DNA from: Oscillospiraceae bacterium
GTDB taxonomy: Bacteria > Bacillota > Clostridia > Oscillospirales > Ruminococcaceae
NCBI GenBank assembly: GCA_019423445.1
Contig: JAHZBJ010000029.1
Location: forward strand, 11,005 to 21,020
Direction of reading: 5' to 3'
Length of the DNA stretch: 10,016 bases
Positions 1-6,468 of this stretch are shown here, in pieces. The notes under the pieces were generated by a model. It worked only from the letters and a program-made list of their open reading frames with translations, ran no database searches and was not told where the DNA came from. A program made the translations under genes and the position numbers. Numbering within the stretch: the first letter of the stretch is position 1; each line of letters begins with the position of its first letter.

Positions 1-1365
1 GACGGTATCCACTCCTTCTTTATCTGCCAGAACATTTTTGATAGAAAGCATCACCCTGCTCAGCTCGCCTCCGCTGGCAATTTTGGACAAAGGTCTGGGT
101 TCCTCTCCGGGGTTCGTGGAAATGAAGAACTCCACACTGTCCTGGCCGTTTGGCCCCAGTTCCCGCCGGGTCATATGGAGGGTGAGCCGTACTGCCGGCA
201 TATCCAGGAAGGTGAGTTCCTCTCCGATCTCATGGACAAAGCGATCTCCTGCCTCCCGGCGTTTTTGGCTCAAAGTGTCCGCCAGGGCACAAGCTTTCTT
301 CTCCAAAGCGCTTACTTCTTCTCGAAGCTGTTCTGCCAGCTGACCGGAAAAGGTCAGCTCCTCCAGTTCCCGAGCGGCATTTTCCCCATATTCCAGAATT
401 TCCTCCACCGAAGAACCGTATTTCTTTTTCAGCCTGTGCAGCAGGTCCAGACGTTCCTCAATGCGGTCCAACTGCCGCGGATCAAAGTCGGAGTCATCCA
501 GATATCCCCGGACCGTGGAGGCCAATTCCTCTAAATCGTACCGCAGGTCCTCAACCTTGCTCCGGTACTCCTCCAAGTCCTCTAAATAGCGGGAGGCGGT
601 GTCCAGCTCTTCCCCCAGGCTCTCCAGGGCGGAAACCACGCCGGTTCCCTCATCTCCGCCGGTGAGAAGCTGGTAGCTGCTTCCCAGGGCATCGGTAATC
701 TTCTCGGCGTTTCGGATCCGGTCCCGCTGGGAAAGGAGCTCCTCCTCTTCCCCCGGTTCCAGGGCGGCATCCTCGATCTCTTTAATCTGATATTGGAGAA
801 TATCCTGACGCTGAAGCTTATAGCTTTCGTCCGTTTGGAGGTTTTCCAAGCGTTCCCTGGCTTGGCAAAGGTCACGATAGACCTTTTGATATGCTTCCAG
901 CTCGGGTTCCAGTCCGCCAAAACCATCCACAAAGTTCATATGACGTTCTGGAGAGAGGAGCTCTTGGCTGTCTCTCTGGCGATTGATATCAATGAGCAGG
1001 GAGGAAACCTTCCGCAGAATGGCTGTGGTGGCGGGGCGCCCGTTGATCCGGCAGCTGCCGCTCCCTCCTGCGTCCAGCTCCCGGGTCACCATCAGCTGGC
1101 CGTCTTCGGCAGGGTATCCCAACTCCTCCAGCTGCTCCTGGAGCTTTTGGGAAAAATCACAGAAAACAGCGGAGACCATGGCTTTATGTTCTCCGCTGCG
1201 GATGATATCCCGGCTGGTGCGGGCTCCAAGGACCGCATTTATGGCGCTGATCAGAATGGTTTTTCCTGCGCCAGTCTCTCCGGTAAAAACATTAAGGCCG
1301 TGCTCCAGACGGATGGTTGCCTTTTGGATCACAGCGATATTTTCAATATAGAGCTGAGACAGCAT
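1..1365 (-). CDS. recN: DNA repair protein RecN, C-terminus cut by the window edge
   Basis: SMC-like ATPase that gathers at double-strand breaks and supports RecA-dependent repair in the cytoplasm. I translated the whole minus frame from the ATG at 1363-1365 to position 1 and found no stop, giving 455 residues; the family is about 560, so roughly 100 C-terminal residues, including Walker B, lie outside. Walker A GETGAGKT is at residues 29-36. A charged, helical stretch at about 140-390 is the coiled coil, with the family-typical IEERLDLLHRLKKKYG near its middle. The ABC signature SGGELSR is at 431-437 and is followed by VMLSIKNVLA. The Q-loop reads INRQRDSQ (127-134) where the family normally has IHGQH; see findings. 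The gene starts 24 bp after argR with only a weak ribosome site, so it is probably the last or next-to-last gene of the operon and co-translated. Identity is certain from the motifs. Confidence 0.97.
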   Translation of the reverse strand, partial: MLSQLYIENIAVIQKATIRLEHGLNVFTGETGAGKTILISAINAVLGARTSRDIIRSGEHKAMVSAVFCDFSQKLQEQLEELGYPAEDGQLMVTRELDAGGSGSCRINGRPATTAILRKVSSLLIDINRQRDSQELLSPERHMNFVDGFGGLEPELEAYQKVYRDLCQARERLENLQTDESYKLQRQDILQYQIKEIEDAALEPGEEEELLSQRDRIRNAEKITDALGSSYQLLTGGDEGTGVVSALESLGEELDTASRYLEDLEEYRSKVEDLRYDLEELASTVRGYLDDSDFDPRQLDRIEERLDLLHRLKKKYGSSVEEILEYGENAARELEELTFSGQLAEQLREEVSALEKKACALADTLSQKRREAGDRFVHEIGEELTFLDMPAVRLTLHMTRRELGPNGQDSVEFFISTNPGEEPRPLSKIASGGELSRVMLSIKNVLADKEGVDTV

Positions 1366-1389
1366 TCTGGGATCACCCGCCTTTGTGTA

Positions 1390-1866
1390 TCACTGGCGCC
1401 GGGCCGCTTTGGCCTTGGCCACAATATCCTTGAGATACTCAGAGAATTCCTCTGCCTGACGCTGAGTGCGCAGAAGAAGGAAAATGGTGTCATCCCCTGC
1501 GATGGTGCCCACAAGGCCATCCCATGTTCCGGTATCCACCGCAACGCAGACGGCGTTGGCCATCCCTGGGAAGCATTTCACTACCACGAAGTTCCCGGCA
1601 AAGTCCACCGATTTAATAGACTCCAAGAAAACAAAATCGATATTCAGGGAAAGGACATCAGGCTGCTTCTCCACAGGGAGGGTGTAGTAATAGTTCCCGG
1701 TAGGAGAAAGAGCCTTGATCAGCCGCAGCTCTTTGATGTCTCTGGAGATGGTTGCCTGTGTAGCGTCAAAGCCTGCCTGAGCCAGGTAGGCCTGTAGTTC
1801 TTCCTGTGTTGTGATGGTATTGTTCTGAATGATGCTGAGAATTTTCTCCTGGCGCTGTGCCTTCAT
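1390..1866 (-). CDS. argR: Arginine repressor ArgR/AhrC
   Basis: Arginine-sensing transcription factor that represses arginine biosynthesis and, in Bacillus-type AhrC, activates catabolism. The 158 residues match the family length of about 150. The N-terminal winged helix spans about 1-70, with recognition motif TQATISRDIKELRL at 36-49. The C-terminal hexamerisation and arginine-binding domain has GMANAVCVAVD at 101-111 and GTIAGDDTI at 120-128, where the Asp pair contacts arginine in known structures. The start is chosen on MKAQRQEKI and on the purine-rich site GAGGGTGATT, which overlaps the 3' end of nadK. The gap to nadK is 6 bp, so translation is probably coupled. This gene stands next to recN, a conserved Firmicutes pairing without an obvious functional link. 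I saw no ARG-box operator in the window. Confidence 0.97.
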   Translation of the reverse strand: MKAQRQEKILSIIQNNTITTQEELQAYLAQAGFDATQATISRDIKELRLIKALSPTGNYYYTLPVEKQPDVLSLNIDFVFLESIKSVDFAGNFVVVKCFPGMANAVCVAVDTGTWDGLVGTIAGDDTIFLLLRTQRQAEEFSEYLKDIVAKAKAARRQ

Positions 1867-1872
1867 AAGGAA

Positions 1873-2730
1873 TCACCCTCTTTGCTTGATTTTGGTGGTC
1901 AGGATCTCAAAGAATTCGTTTTCTCCAAAGCTGATAAACTCTGGAGCCAGAGGAGAACGGCTAACCGCCGCCGCGGTACCAGGCGGAACTTCTGCTTTAC
2001 CTGCCCCGTCGGCAACTGCTAGAAGCGTTCCGCCTGAGCGGATGGTAATCGTCTTATCGCCGCTGAAAACGATAGGGCGGATGGAAATGGAGTGGGGACA
2101 GATAGGCACCATGGTAATGGTATCCAAAGAAGGGTCCATCACCGGTCCCCCTGCAGAAAGAGCGTAGGCCGTGGAACCGGTAGAGGTGGAAAAAATCACC
2201 CCGTCGGCGTAGTAATGGTCAATCAGCTTGCCGTTGCAGAAGATCTCAAAGTCCACCAAATTCTGATCCGGAGTCTTTGAGAGAACAATGTCATTGATAG
2301 CGAAGGGCAGAAAGTCTTTCTCCTCCCCCAAAAGCCGCGCTTCGATGGCACAGCGGCGTTCCCGGATGCAGCGGCCTTCTTTGAGACAGAGAAGATAGTG
2401 TTCCAGGCTTTCCGGTTCGATTTGTGCCAAAAAGCCGAGGCGGCCCAGGTTTACGCCAACCACCGGCCGTTGACTTCGGGCCGCATGGTAGGCACTGTGG
2501 ATCATGGTTCCGTCACCACCGATGGAAAGCAGGATATCGCATCCCTCGGCGGCCTTTTCAATATCTGCTCCGCCGTTTTCCACCGGCCCGATTCCCGCTG
2601 AGACCATATTGGAAAAACTCTCTCCCCAGGCCACAGCCTGCATTCCTATATGGTCCATTAGAACACAGAGTTCCCGAAGGACCTCCCAGGTGCGGGGTTT
2701 TGTAAAATTGGGCATCAAAAGAATCCGCAT
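1873..2730 (-). CDS. nadK: NAD kinase
   Basis: Phosphorylates NAD+ to NADP+ using ATP, the only route to NADP. The 285 residues fit the bacterial family. The diagnostic motif GGDGT is at 71-75, preceded by the beta strand DILLSI. GVNLGRLGFL at 92-101, NDIVL at 146-150 and ADGVIFSTSTGSTAYALSAG at 175-194 form the NAD-binding core shared with the diacylglycerol kinase fold. The ATG at 2728-2730 has AAGGAG a short distance upstream. The gene lies 31 bp after tlyA and 6 bp before argR in the same transcript. All key motifs are intact and nothing is unusual. Confidence 0.97.
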   Translation of the reverse strand: MRILLMPNFTKPRTWEVLRELCVLMDHIGMQAVAWGESFSNMVSAGIGPVENGGADIEKAAEGCDILLSIGGDGTMIHSAYHAARSQRPVVGVNLGRLGFLAQIEPESLEHYLLCLKEGRCIRERRCAIEARLLGEEKDFLPFAINDIVLSKTPDQNLVDFEIFCNGKLIDHYYADGVIFSTSTGSTAYALSAGGPVMDPSLDTITMVPICPHSISIRPIVFSGDKTITIRSGGTLLAVADGAGKAEVPPGTAAAVSRSPLAPEFISFGENEFFEILTTKIKQRG

Positions 2731-2761
2731 AAATCGCTCCTTATCCCCTCAGGCGGGGCGT

Positions 2762-3568
2762 TTATGTTTGGTCCAGCTTTTTGTGGGACTCCTCCACCAC
2801 CCTGGCGGCATCCTCCGCTCCCACAAGAGGTTCTCCTTCCCCTTTTTTCAGCAGAAGGAGATATTCAATATTTCCCTCCGGCCCTTTTACCGGGGAGAAG
2901 GTGATGCCCAAAGGCTGAAAACCGATTTCCTGTGCAGTGGTCAGGACTTTTTCGATCACCATACGATGGGTTGCAGGATCCCGGACAACTCCTTTCTTCC
3001 CCACCAATTCCCGTCCAGCCTCGAATTGCGGCTTGACAAGGCAAGTGACTTTACACTGGTCCTTCAGAAGCTGAAAGACCACAGGAAGCACCAATCCAAG
3101 AGAAATAAAGGAAACATCAATGGATGCGAAATCCAGCGGGTCCGGCACCTGTTGACGAGTCACATAACGAACATTAGTACGCTCTAGATTTACCACCCGT
3201 GGATCGTTCCGCAGTTTCCAGGCCAACTGTCCATAGCCCACATCAATGGCATAAACCTTGGATGCACCGTTTTGCAGCATGCAGTCGGTGAATCCACCAG
3301 TAGAAGCGCCAATGTCAGCGCAGATCATTCCTTCCAGAGAAAGATCAAAGGCAGTCATGGCTTTTTCCAGCTTCAAACCGCCCCGGCTGACATATGCCAG
3401 AGTATCTCCCCGGACTTCGATGCGGCTGTTTTCATCCACCTGCTGCCCCGGCTTATCAGCTTTCTGGCCGTCAACATAGACTTGTCCAGCCATAATGAGG
3501 CCTTTGGCCCGATCCCGGCCGCTTACCAGCCCACGAGCTACTACAGCGGCATCCAGTCGTTCCTTCAA
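2762..3568 (-). CDS. tlyA: TlyA family rRNA (cytidine-2'-O)-methyltransferase
   Basis: S4-domain plus FtsJ/RrmJ-type SAM methyltransferase. Characterised TlyA proteins make 2'-O-methylcytidines in 16S (and in some species 23S) rRNA, which affects capreomycin sensitivity; some have been reported as haemolysins. About 268 residues is the normal length. The S4 RNA-binding domain covers roughly the first 58 residues. Counting from the upstream ATG, the methyltransferase domain shows SRGGLKLEKA (63-72, with the K of the catalytic tetrad), SAM loop DIGASTGGFTD (87-97), SIDVSFISL (151-159), LVKPQFE (179-185) and GNIEYLL (234-240). Start choice: the ATG at 3572-3574 directly abuts AGGAGG, leaving no spacing, whereas the in-frame TTG two codons later (3566-3568) sits 6 nt from it and gives the family-like beginning KERLD. 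I prefer the TTG; the ATG remains possible. Its upstream neighbour is the DUF212 gene, not dxs as is usual. Confidence 0.94.
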   Translation of the reverse strand: MKERLDAAVVARGLVSGRDRAKGLIMAGQVYVDGQKADKPGQQVDENSRIEVRGDTLAYVSRGGLKLEKAMTAFDLSLEGMICADIGASTGGFTDCMLQNGASKVYAIDVGYGQLAWKLRNDPRVVNLERTNVRYVTRQQVPDPLDFASIDVSFISLGLVLPVVFQLLKDQCKVTCLVKPQFEAGRELVGKKGVVRDPATHRMVIEKVLTTAQEIGFQPLGITFSPVKGPEGNIEYLLLLKKGEGEPLVGAEDAARVVEESHKKLDQT

Positions 3569-3574
3569 AATCAT

Positions 3575-3580
3575 CCTCCT
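3575..3580 (-). promoter_or_regulatory. Ribosome binding site deciding the tlyA start
   Basis: AGGAGG on the minus strand ends immediately before an ATG (3572-3574) and 6 nt before a TTG (3566-3568). Normal spacing is about 5-9 nt, which favours the TTG as initiator of tlyA. Confidence 0.7.
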
Positions 3581-3586
3581 CCCGGA

Positions 3587-4084
3587 TCAGGGCTCCATCA
3601 CCGAAGCAATCAGAATCCCCAGCAGCATTCCGCCAAGGACCTCCAAAGGGGTATGCCCCAGATACTCCTTCAGTTCCTTCTGATCGGTGGGGGCTTCTCC
3701 ACCCCGTTCTTCGTAATTCTCTTCCAGCTCTTCGTTGATGGTATCAAACATTTTACTGAAAATGATCTTGTTTAGAACTTTCGCCTGTTCTCCAGCAGCT
3801 CTGCGGACCCCCATGGCGTCATACATTACCACCATGGCAAAGACAAAAGTGAGGCCAAAAAGAGGTGATTCAAAGCCCACCAGTTTTGCCATCGCAAGGG
3901 TCATAGAGCAGACCAAGGCGGAATGGGAGCTGGGCATGCCCCCCGCTCCGAAAAGACGTTCCAGCCGCAGTTCCCGAAAATGGATAAAAGCAAGGACCGT
4001 TTTAATGATCTGCGCGCAAAACCAGGAAACCACCCCAACATTGATGATATAATTCCCGGTGATAACGCTCCAATAATTTCCCAT
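3587..4084 (-). CDS. Divergent PAP2 family (DUF212) membrane protein
   Basis: A 165-residue member of the DUF212/divergent PAP2 family, distantly related to PAP2-type lipid phosphatases and vanadium haloperoxidases. Conserved blocks are GGMPSSHS (48-55, matching the PSGH part of PAP2), YDAMGVRRAAGEQA (88-101) and LGHTPLEVLGG (142-152, matching the second His block). Hydrophobic segments at about 14-34, 55-70, 75-90 and 148-163 suggest three or four membrane passes. The loop around 113-138 is acidic. The substrate is unknown for the family; its place beside ispA makes a prenyl- or polyprenyl-diphosphate an attractive guess, but that is inference. The start has GGGAG 9 nt upstream. It lies 63 bp after ispA and, depending on the tlyA start, 12-18 bp before tlyA. 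In related Clostridia this gene commonly sits between ispA and dxs. Confidence 0.9.
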   Translation of the reverse strand: MGNYWSVITGNYIINVGVVSWFCAQIIKTVLAFIHFRELRLERLFGAGGMPSSHSALVCSMTLAMAKLVGFESPLFGLTFVFAMVVMYDAMGVRRAAGEQAKVLNKIIFSKMFDTINEELEENYEERGGEAPTDQKELKEYLGHTPLEVLGGMLLGILIASVMEP

Positions 4085-4147
4085 CTTTTCTTTTCTCCCG
4101 ACTTGTAATTTTGCGCTGGAGCCTGAAGCACAGCACTGTTCAGAACT

Positions 4148-5041
4148 TCAGCAATCCCGCTGGGCCAGCTGGTCCGCCAGCTGGTAAAGGAAAGGGTCGT
4201 CCAGGACAGAACCTTTGATGGCAAGGTCCGCTTCCAAGACCAGGTCTTTGACAATCTGACGGGACTTTTCCACGCCGTAAAGGGTGGCATAGGTGGTCTT
4301 CCCCATCTCCTGGTCACTGGCCACCGGTTTCCCCAGTTTTTCCTCGGTAGAGGTGACGTTGAGGACATCGTCGGTGATTTGAAAGGCAATGCCGATATTC
4401 TTCGCATATTTATCCGCCCGAGCGATAATATCGTCCGAAGCGCCCGCCACGATACAGCCCAGCTTGGCGCTGGCCCGGATCAGGGCGCCAGTTTTCAAGG
4501 AGTGGAGGATGTTAAGGTCACCCGCGGAAATCGGTTTCCCTTCGTGCTGGATATCGATGACCTGGCCGCCGATCATCCCATTTGTACCGATGGCTGCCGC
4601 CAGTTCAGCGCCCGCCCGGGCGATCCGTTCCGGGGGATATTTGCCGGTGTAATATTGATTGAGGATGGTTTCAAATCCCAAGGTCAGTAAGCCATCCCCT
4701 GCCAGAAGGGCCATAGCCTCACCGTACTGCACATGACAGGATGGTTTTCCCCGGCGGAGATCGTCGTCATCCATACAGGGAAGGTCATCATGAATCAAAG
4801 AGTAGGCGTGTACCATTTCGATGGCGCAGGCAAAAGGCATAGCGGCCTCAGCGGTGCCACCGCACAGCTCACAGAAAGCGAGGCAGAGCACACCCCGAAT
4901 CCGTTTGCCCCCGCCCAAAAGGCTGTAGGCCATAGCTTCCTGAACCGTTTTCTGGAGCGTATCCCCCTGGGGGAGAAAGGTGGGAAGCGCTTCTTCCACC
5001 GCTTTGTAGTACGCGTCGAATTTTTCTCCGTAGCTGCTCAT
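4148..5041 (-). CDS. ispA: Polyprenyl synthetase, probably farnesyl diphosphate synthase
   Basis: Condenses isopentenyl diphosphate with DMAPP and GPP to give FPP, precursor of undecaprenyl phosphate and quinones. The 297 residues are typical. Substrate-binding GGGKRIR is at 43-49. The first Asp-rich motif is DDLPCMDDDD (85-94), with the two-residue insertion of bacterial short-chain enzymes. Y80, five residues before the motif, fits an FPP chain length. GGQVIDI is at 158-164, LKTGALI at 182-188 and GKTT at 247-250. The second Asp-rich motif reads DDVLN (224-228) instead of DDxxD; see findings. The start has AAGGAGG 7 nt upstream, 19 bp after xseB. In the common Clostridia order dxs follows downstream; here the DUF212 gene follows and then tlyA, with no dxs. 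Confidence 0.95.
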   Translation of the reverse strand: MSSYGEKFDAYYKAVEEALPTFLPQGDTLQKTVQEAMAYSLLGGGKRIRGVLCLAFCELCGGTAEAAMPFACAIEMVHAYSLIHDDLPCMDDDDLRRGKPSCHVQYGEAMALLAGDGLLTLGFETILNQYYTGKYPPERIARAGAELAAAIGTNGMIGGQVIDIQHEGKPISAGDLNILHSLKTGALIRASAKLGCIVAGASDDIIARADKYAKNIGIAFQITDDVLNVTSTEEKLGKPVASDQEMGKTTYATLYGVEKSRQIVKDLVLEADLAIKGSVLDDPFLYQLADQLAQRDC

Positions 5042-5060
5042 TCAGACGCCTCCTTCTCCT

Positions 5061-5252
5061 TTATTCCCGGGGCAGGTGTTCTTCTATCGTAAGTTCCGCT
5101 GCCTCCAGCTGCTTCATACAGGCATCAGAGAGCTTCATTCCTTCCGAAAAAAGAGCCAGGGAATCCTCCAGGCTGACAGTGTCTTCTCCTAGTTTCTCTA
5201 CAATGCTTTCCAGTTTCTGGAGGGCATCCTCAATAGACTGTTTCTGTTCCAT
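5061..5252 (-). CDS. xseB: Exodeoxyribonuclease VII small subunit
   Basis: Small subunit of exonuclease VII, several copies of which bind one XseA; the complex degrades single-stranded DNA to acid-soluble oligonucleotides. From the ATG at 5250-5252 the product has 63 residues, a normal XseB length. It shows the family helix pattern IEDALQKLESIVEKL (about 7-21), then SLEDSLALFSEGMKL and a C-terminal LEAAELTIEE helix. A GTG four codons upstream (5262-5264) is in frame, but it lies within the GAGG ribosome site, and the ATG has proper 6-nt spacing, so I prefer the ATG. The gene overlaps the xseA end by 23 bp, so translation of the two subunits is probably coupled. It is followed by ispA after 19 bp. 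Confidence 0.93.
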   Translation of the reverse strand: MEQKQSIEDALQKLESIVEKLGEDTVSLEDSLALFSEGMKLSDACMKQLEAAELTIEEHLPRE

Positions 5253-6468
5253 AGTTTTCCTCACTTTTATGATACGAACGGACAGTGGAGATTACTTCGC
5301 CATCCGGGAAAATCGTGGTCAACTCCTGCCCAGGCGAAAGCTCCTCCACCGAAGCCACCACCCGTCCCTTTGACATGGTCACCGAATAACCGCGGCGCAT
5401 CACCGAGGCGGGGTTGAGGTCCTCCAGCTGGCAGAGAAGGCGCAATGTTCTCTCCCGCAGGAAACGGATTTTTTCTTGCTGCGCATCCTTTAATAATCTT
5501 ACCAAATATTCCAGCTTTTGTCTATTTTTTTCCACCCGGTTTTGGGGAGATTTTGCCGAAAGAAGCTGTCTGTCATGAAACATGCGCTGTTTTCTCCGCC
5601 ATACCTTTTCCCTGGCCTGAAAGATCAAGGTTTCTCTCATCTGTTGAACCTGCTTGCGGAGTCCCTCCATATCCGGGGCAAGGAGCTCGGCAGCGGCGGT
5701 GGGGGTGGCGGCTCTGGCGTCTGCTACCAGGTCCAGAACGCTGTAATCCACTTCGTGGCCAACGGCGGAAACCACCGGAACAGGGCAGGCGTATACGGCC
5801 CGGGCCAGGGCTTCGTCGTTAAAGGCCGCCAGATCTTCCTGACTGCCTCCGCCCCGGGCGATGATTACTGCCTGACATTCCCCTTCCGCTTCCAAGGCGT
5901 CCAGAGCCCTCAGCAGGGAAGCAGGAGCCCCTTCCCCCTGAACCGCCGCATGGTACAGGACAAGGCGGCCGCCGTATCCCCGGCGGCGGAAGGCCCGGAT
6001 GATATCCTGAAGGGCCGCTCCCTCTCTTGAGGTGATGATGCCGATGGTGGTGGGAAAGGCCGGCATCGGCCGTTTGTGGCTTTCGTCCAGGAGCCCCTCG
6101 TCCCGGAGCCGGGAAAGGAGGTTTTCCAGATTCTTTTTTCCGGAACCTGCCCCCAGAGGCTGAAGATCATACGCCACCAGCTGAAAAGCACCGTCCCGTT
6201 CATAAAGCCCTGCCGCACCCCGGACCAACACGGAGCTTCCCTCCTCCGGAAGCTCCCGGAGGTTCTGAACATAGCGGCTGAACATGACACAGCGAACCAC
6301 GGCGCCGCCGTCCCGGATGGAAAAATAGAGATGCCCGGAAGACTGGCGGTAGGAGAGATTTCCAAGCTCTCCTTTAACCATCACGTCCCCCAGCTGCTTT
6401 TGTTCTTCCAGAAGCAGCTTGACAAAACGGCAGAGCTGGGAAACGGTAAGGACTTGAAAACCGGCCAT
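5230..6468 (-). CDS. xseA: Exodeoxyribonuclease VII large subunit
   Basis: Catalytic subunit of exonuclease VII (ssDNA exonuclease working from both ends, used in mismatch repair and removal of ssDNA). The 412 residues are close to the family length. An OB-fold occupies about 1-100, with VKGELGNLSYRQSSGHLYFS at 31-50. The catalytic core follows: GIITSREGAALQDI at 143-156, ARGGGSQEDL at 204-213, FNDEALARA at 216-224, and GHEVDYSVLDLVADARAATP at 237-256, the conserved metal/catalytic block. A coiled-coil region at about 265-345 should hold the XseB subunits, followed by the C-terminal LNPASVMRRGYS at 351-362. The open frame extends further upstream, but the ATG at 6466-6468 is the likely start: it shares one base with the TGA of the M22 gene and has GGGGAG 7 nt upstream. 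The end overlaps xseB by 23 bp. Confidence 0.96.
   Translation of the reverse strand: MAGFQVLTVSQLCRFVKLLLEEQKQLGDVMVKGELGNLSYRQSSGHLYFSIRDGGAVVRCVMFSRYVQNLRELPEEGSSVLVRGAAGLYERDGAFQLVAYDLQPLGAGSGKKNLENLLSRLRDEGLLDESHKRPMPAFPTTIGIITSREGAALQDIIRAFRRRGYGGRLVLYHAAVQGEGAPASLLRALDALEAEGECQAVIIARGGGSQEDLAAFNDEALARAVYACPVPVVSAVGHEVDYSVLDLVADARAATPTAAAELLAPDMEGLRKQVQQMRETLIFQAREKVWRRKQRMFHDRQLLSAKSPQNRVEKNRQKLEYLVRLLKDAQQEKIRFLRERTLRLLCQLEDLNPASVMRRGYSVTMSKGRVVASVEELSPGQELTTIFPDGEVISTVRSYHKSEENYGTETVY
5259..5262 (-). promoter_or_regulatory. Ribosome binding site deciding the xseB start
   Basis: GAGG on the minus strand lies 6 nt before the ATG of xseB and overlaps an in-frame GTG, which argues against that GTG as initiator. 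The site lies inside the xseA coding sequence, consistent with coupling of the two subunits. Confidence 0.6.

Noticed and set aside
793..1797. 334-codon open frame on the plus strand
   Set aside because: It lies opposite recN and argR, crosses their boundary, has no ribosome site and no recognisable domain; both minus-strand genes are certain.
2745..2758. CCCC/GGGG hairpin between tlyA and nadK
   Set aside because: Only four base pairs with a 6-nt loop and no U-run; too weak for a terminator, though it lies just ahead of the nadK ribosome site.
4130..4153. CTGAAG/CTTCAG inverted repeat at the ispA stop
   Set aside because: Six base pairs with a long loop and no U-run; no support for a terminator or operator, and the operon continues through it.
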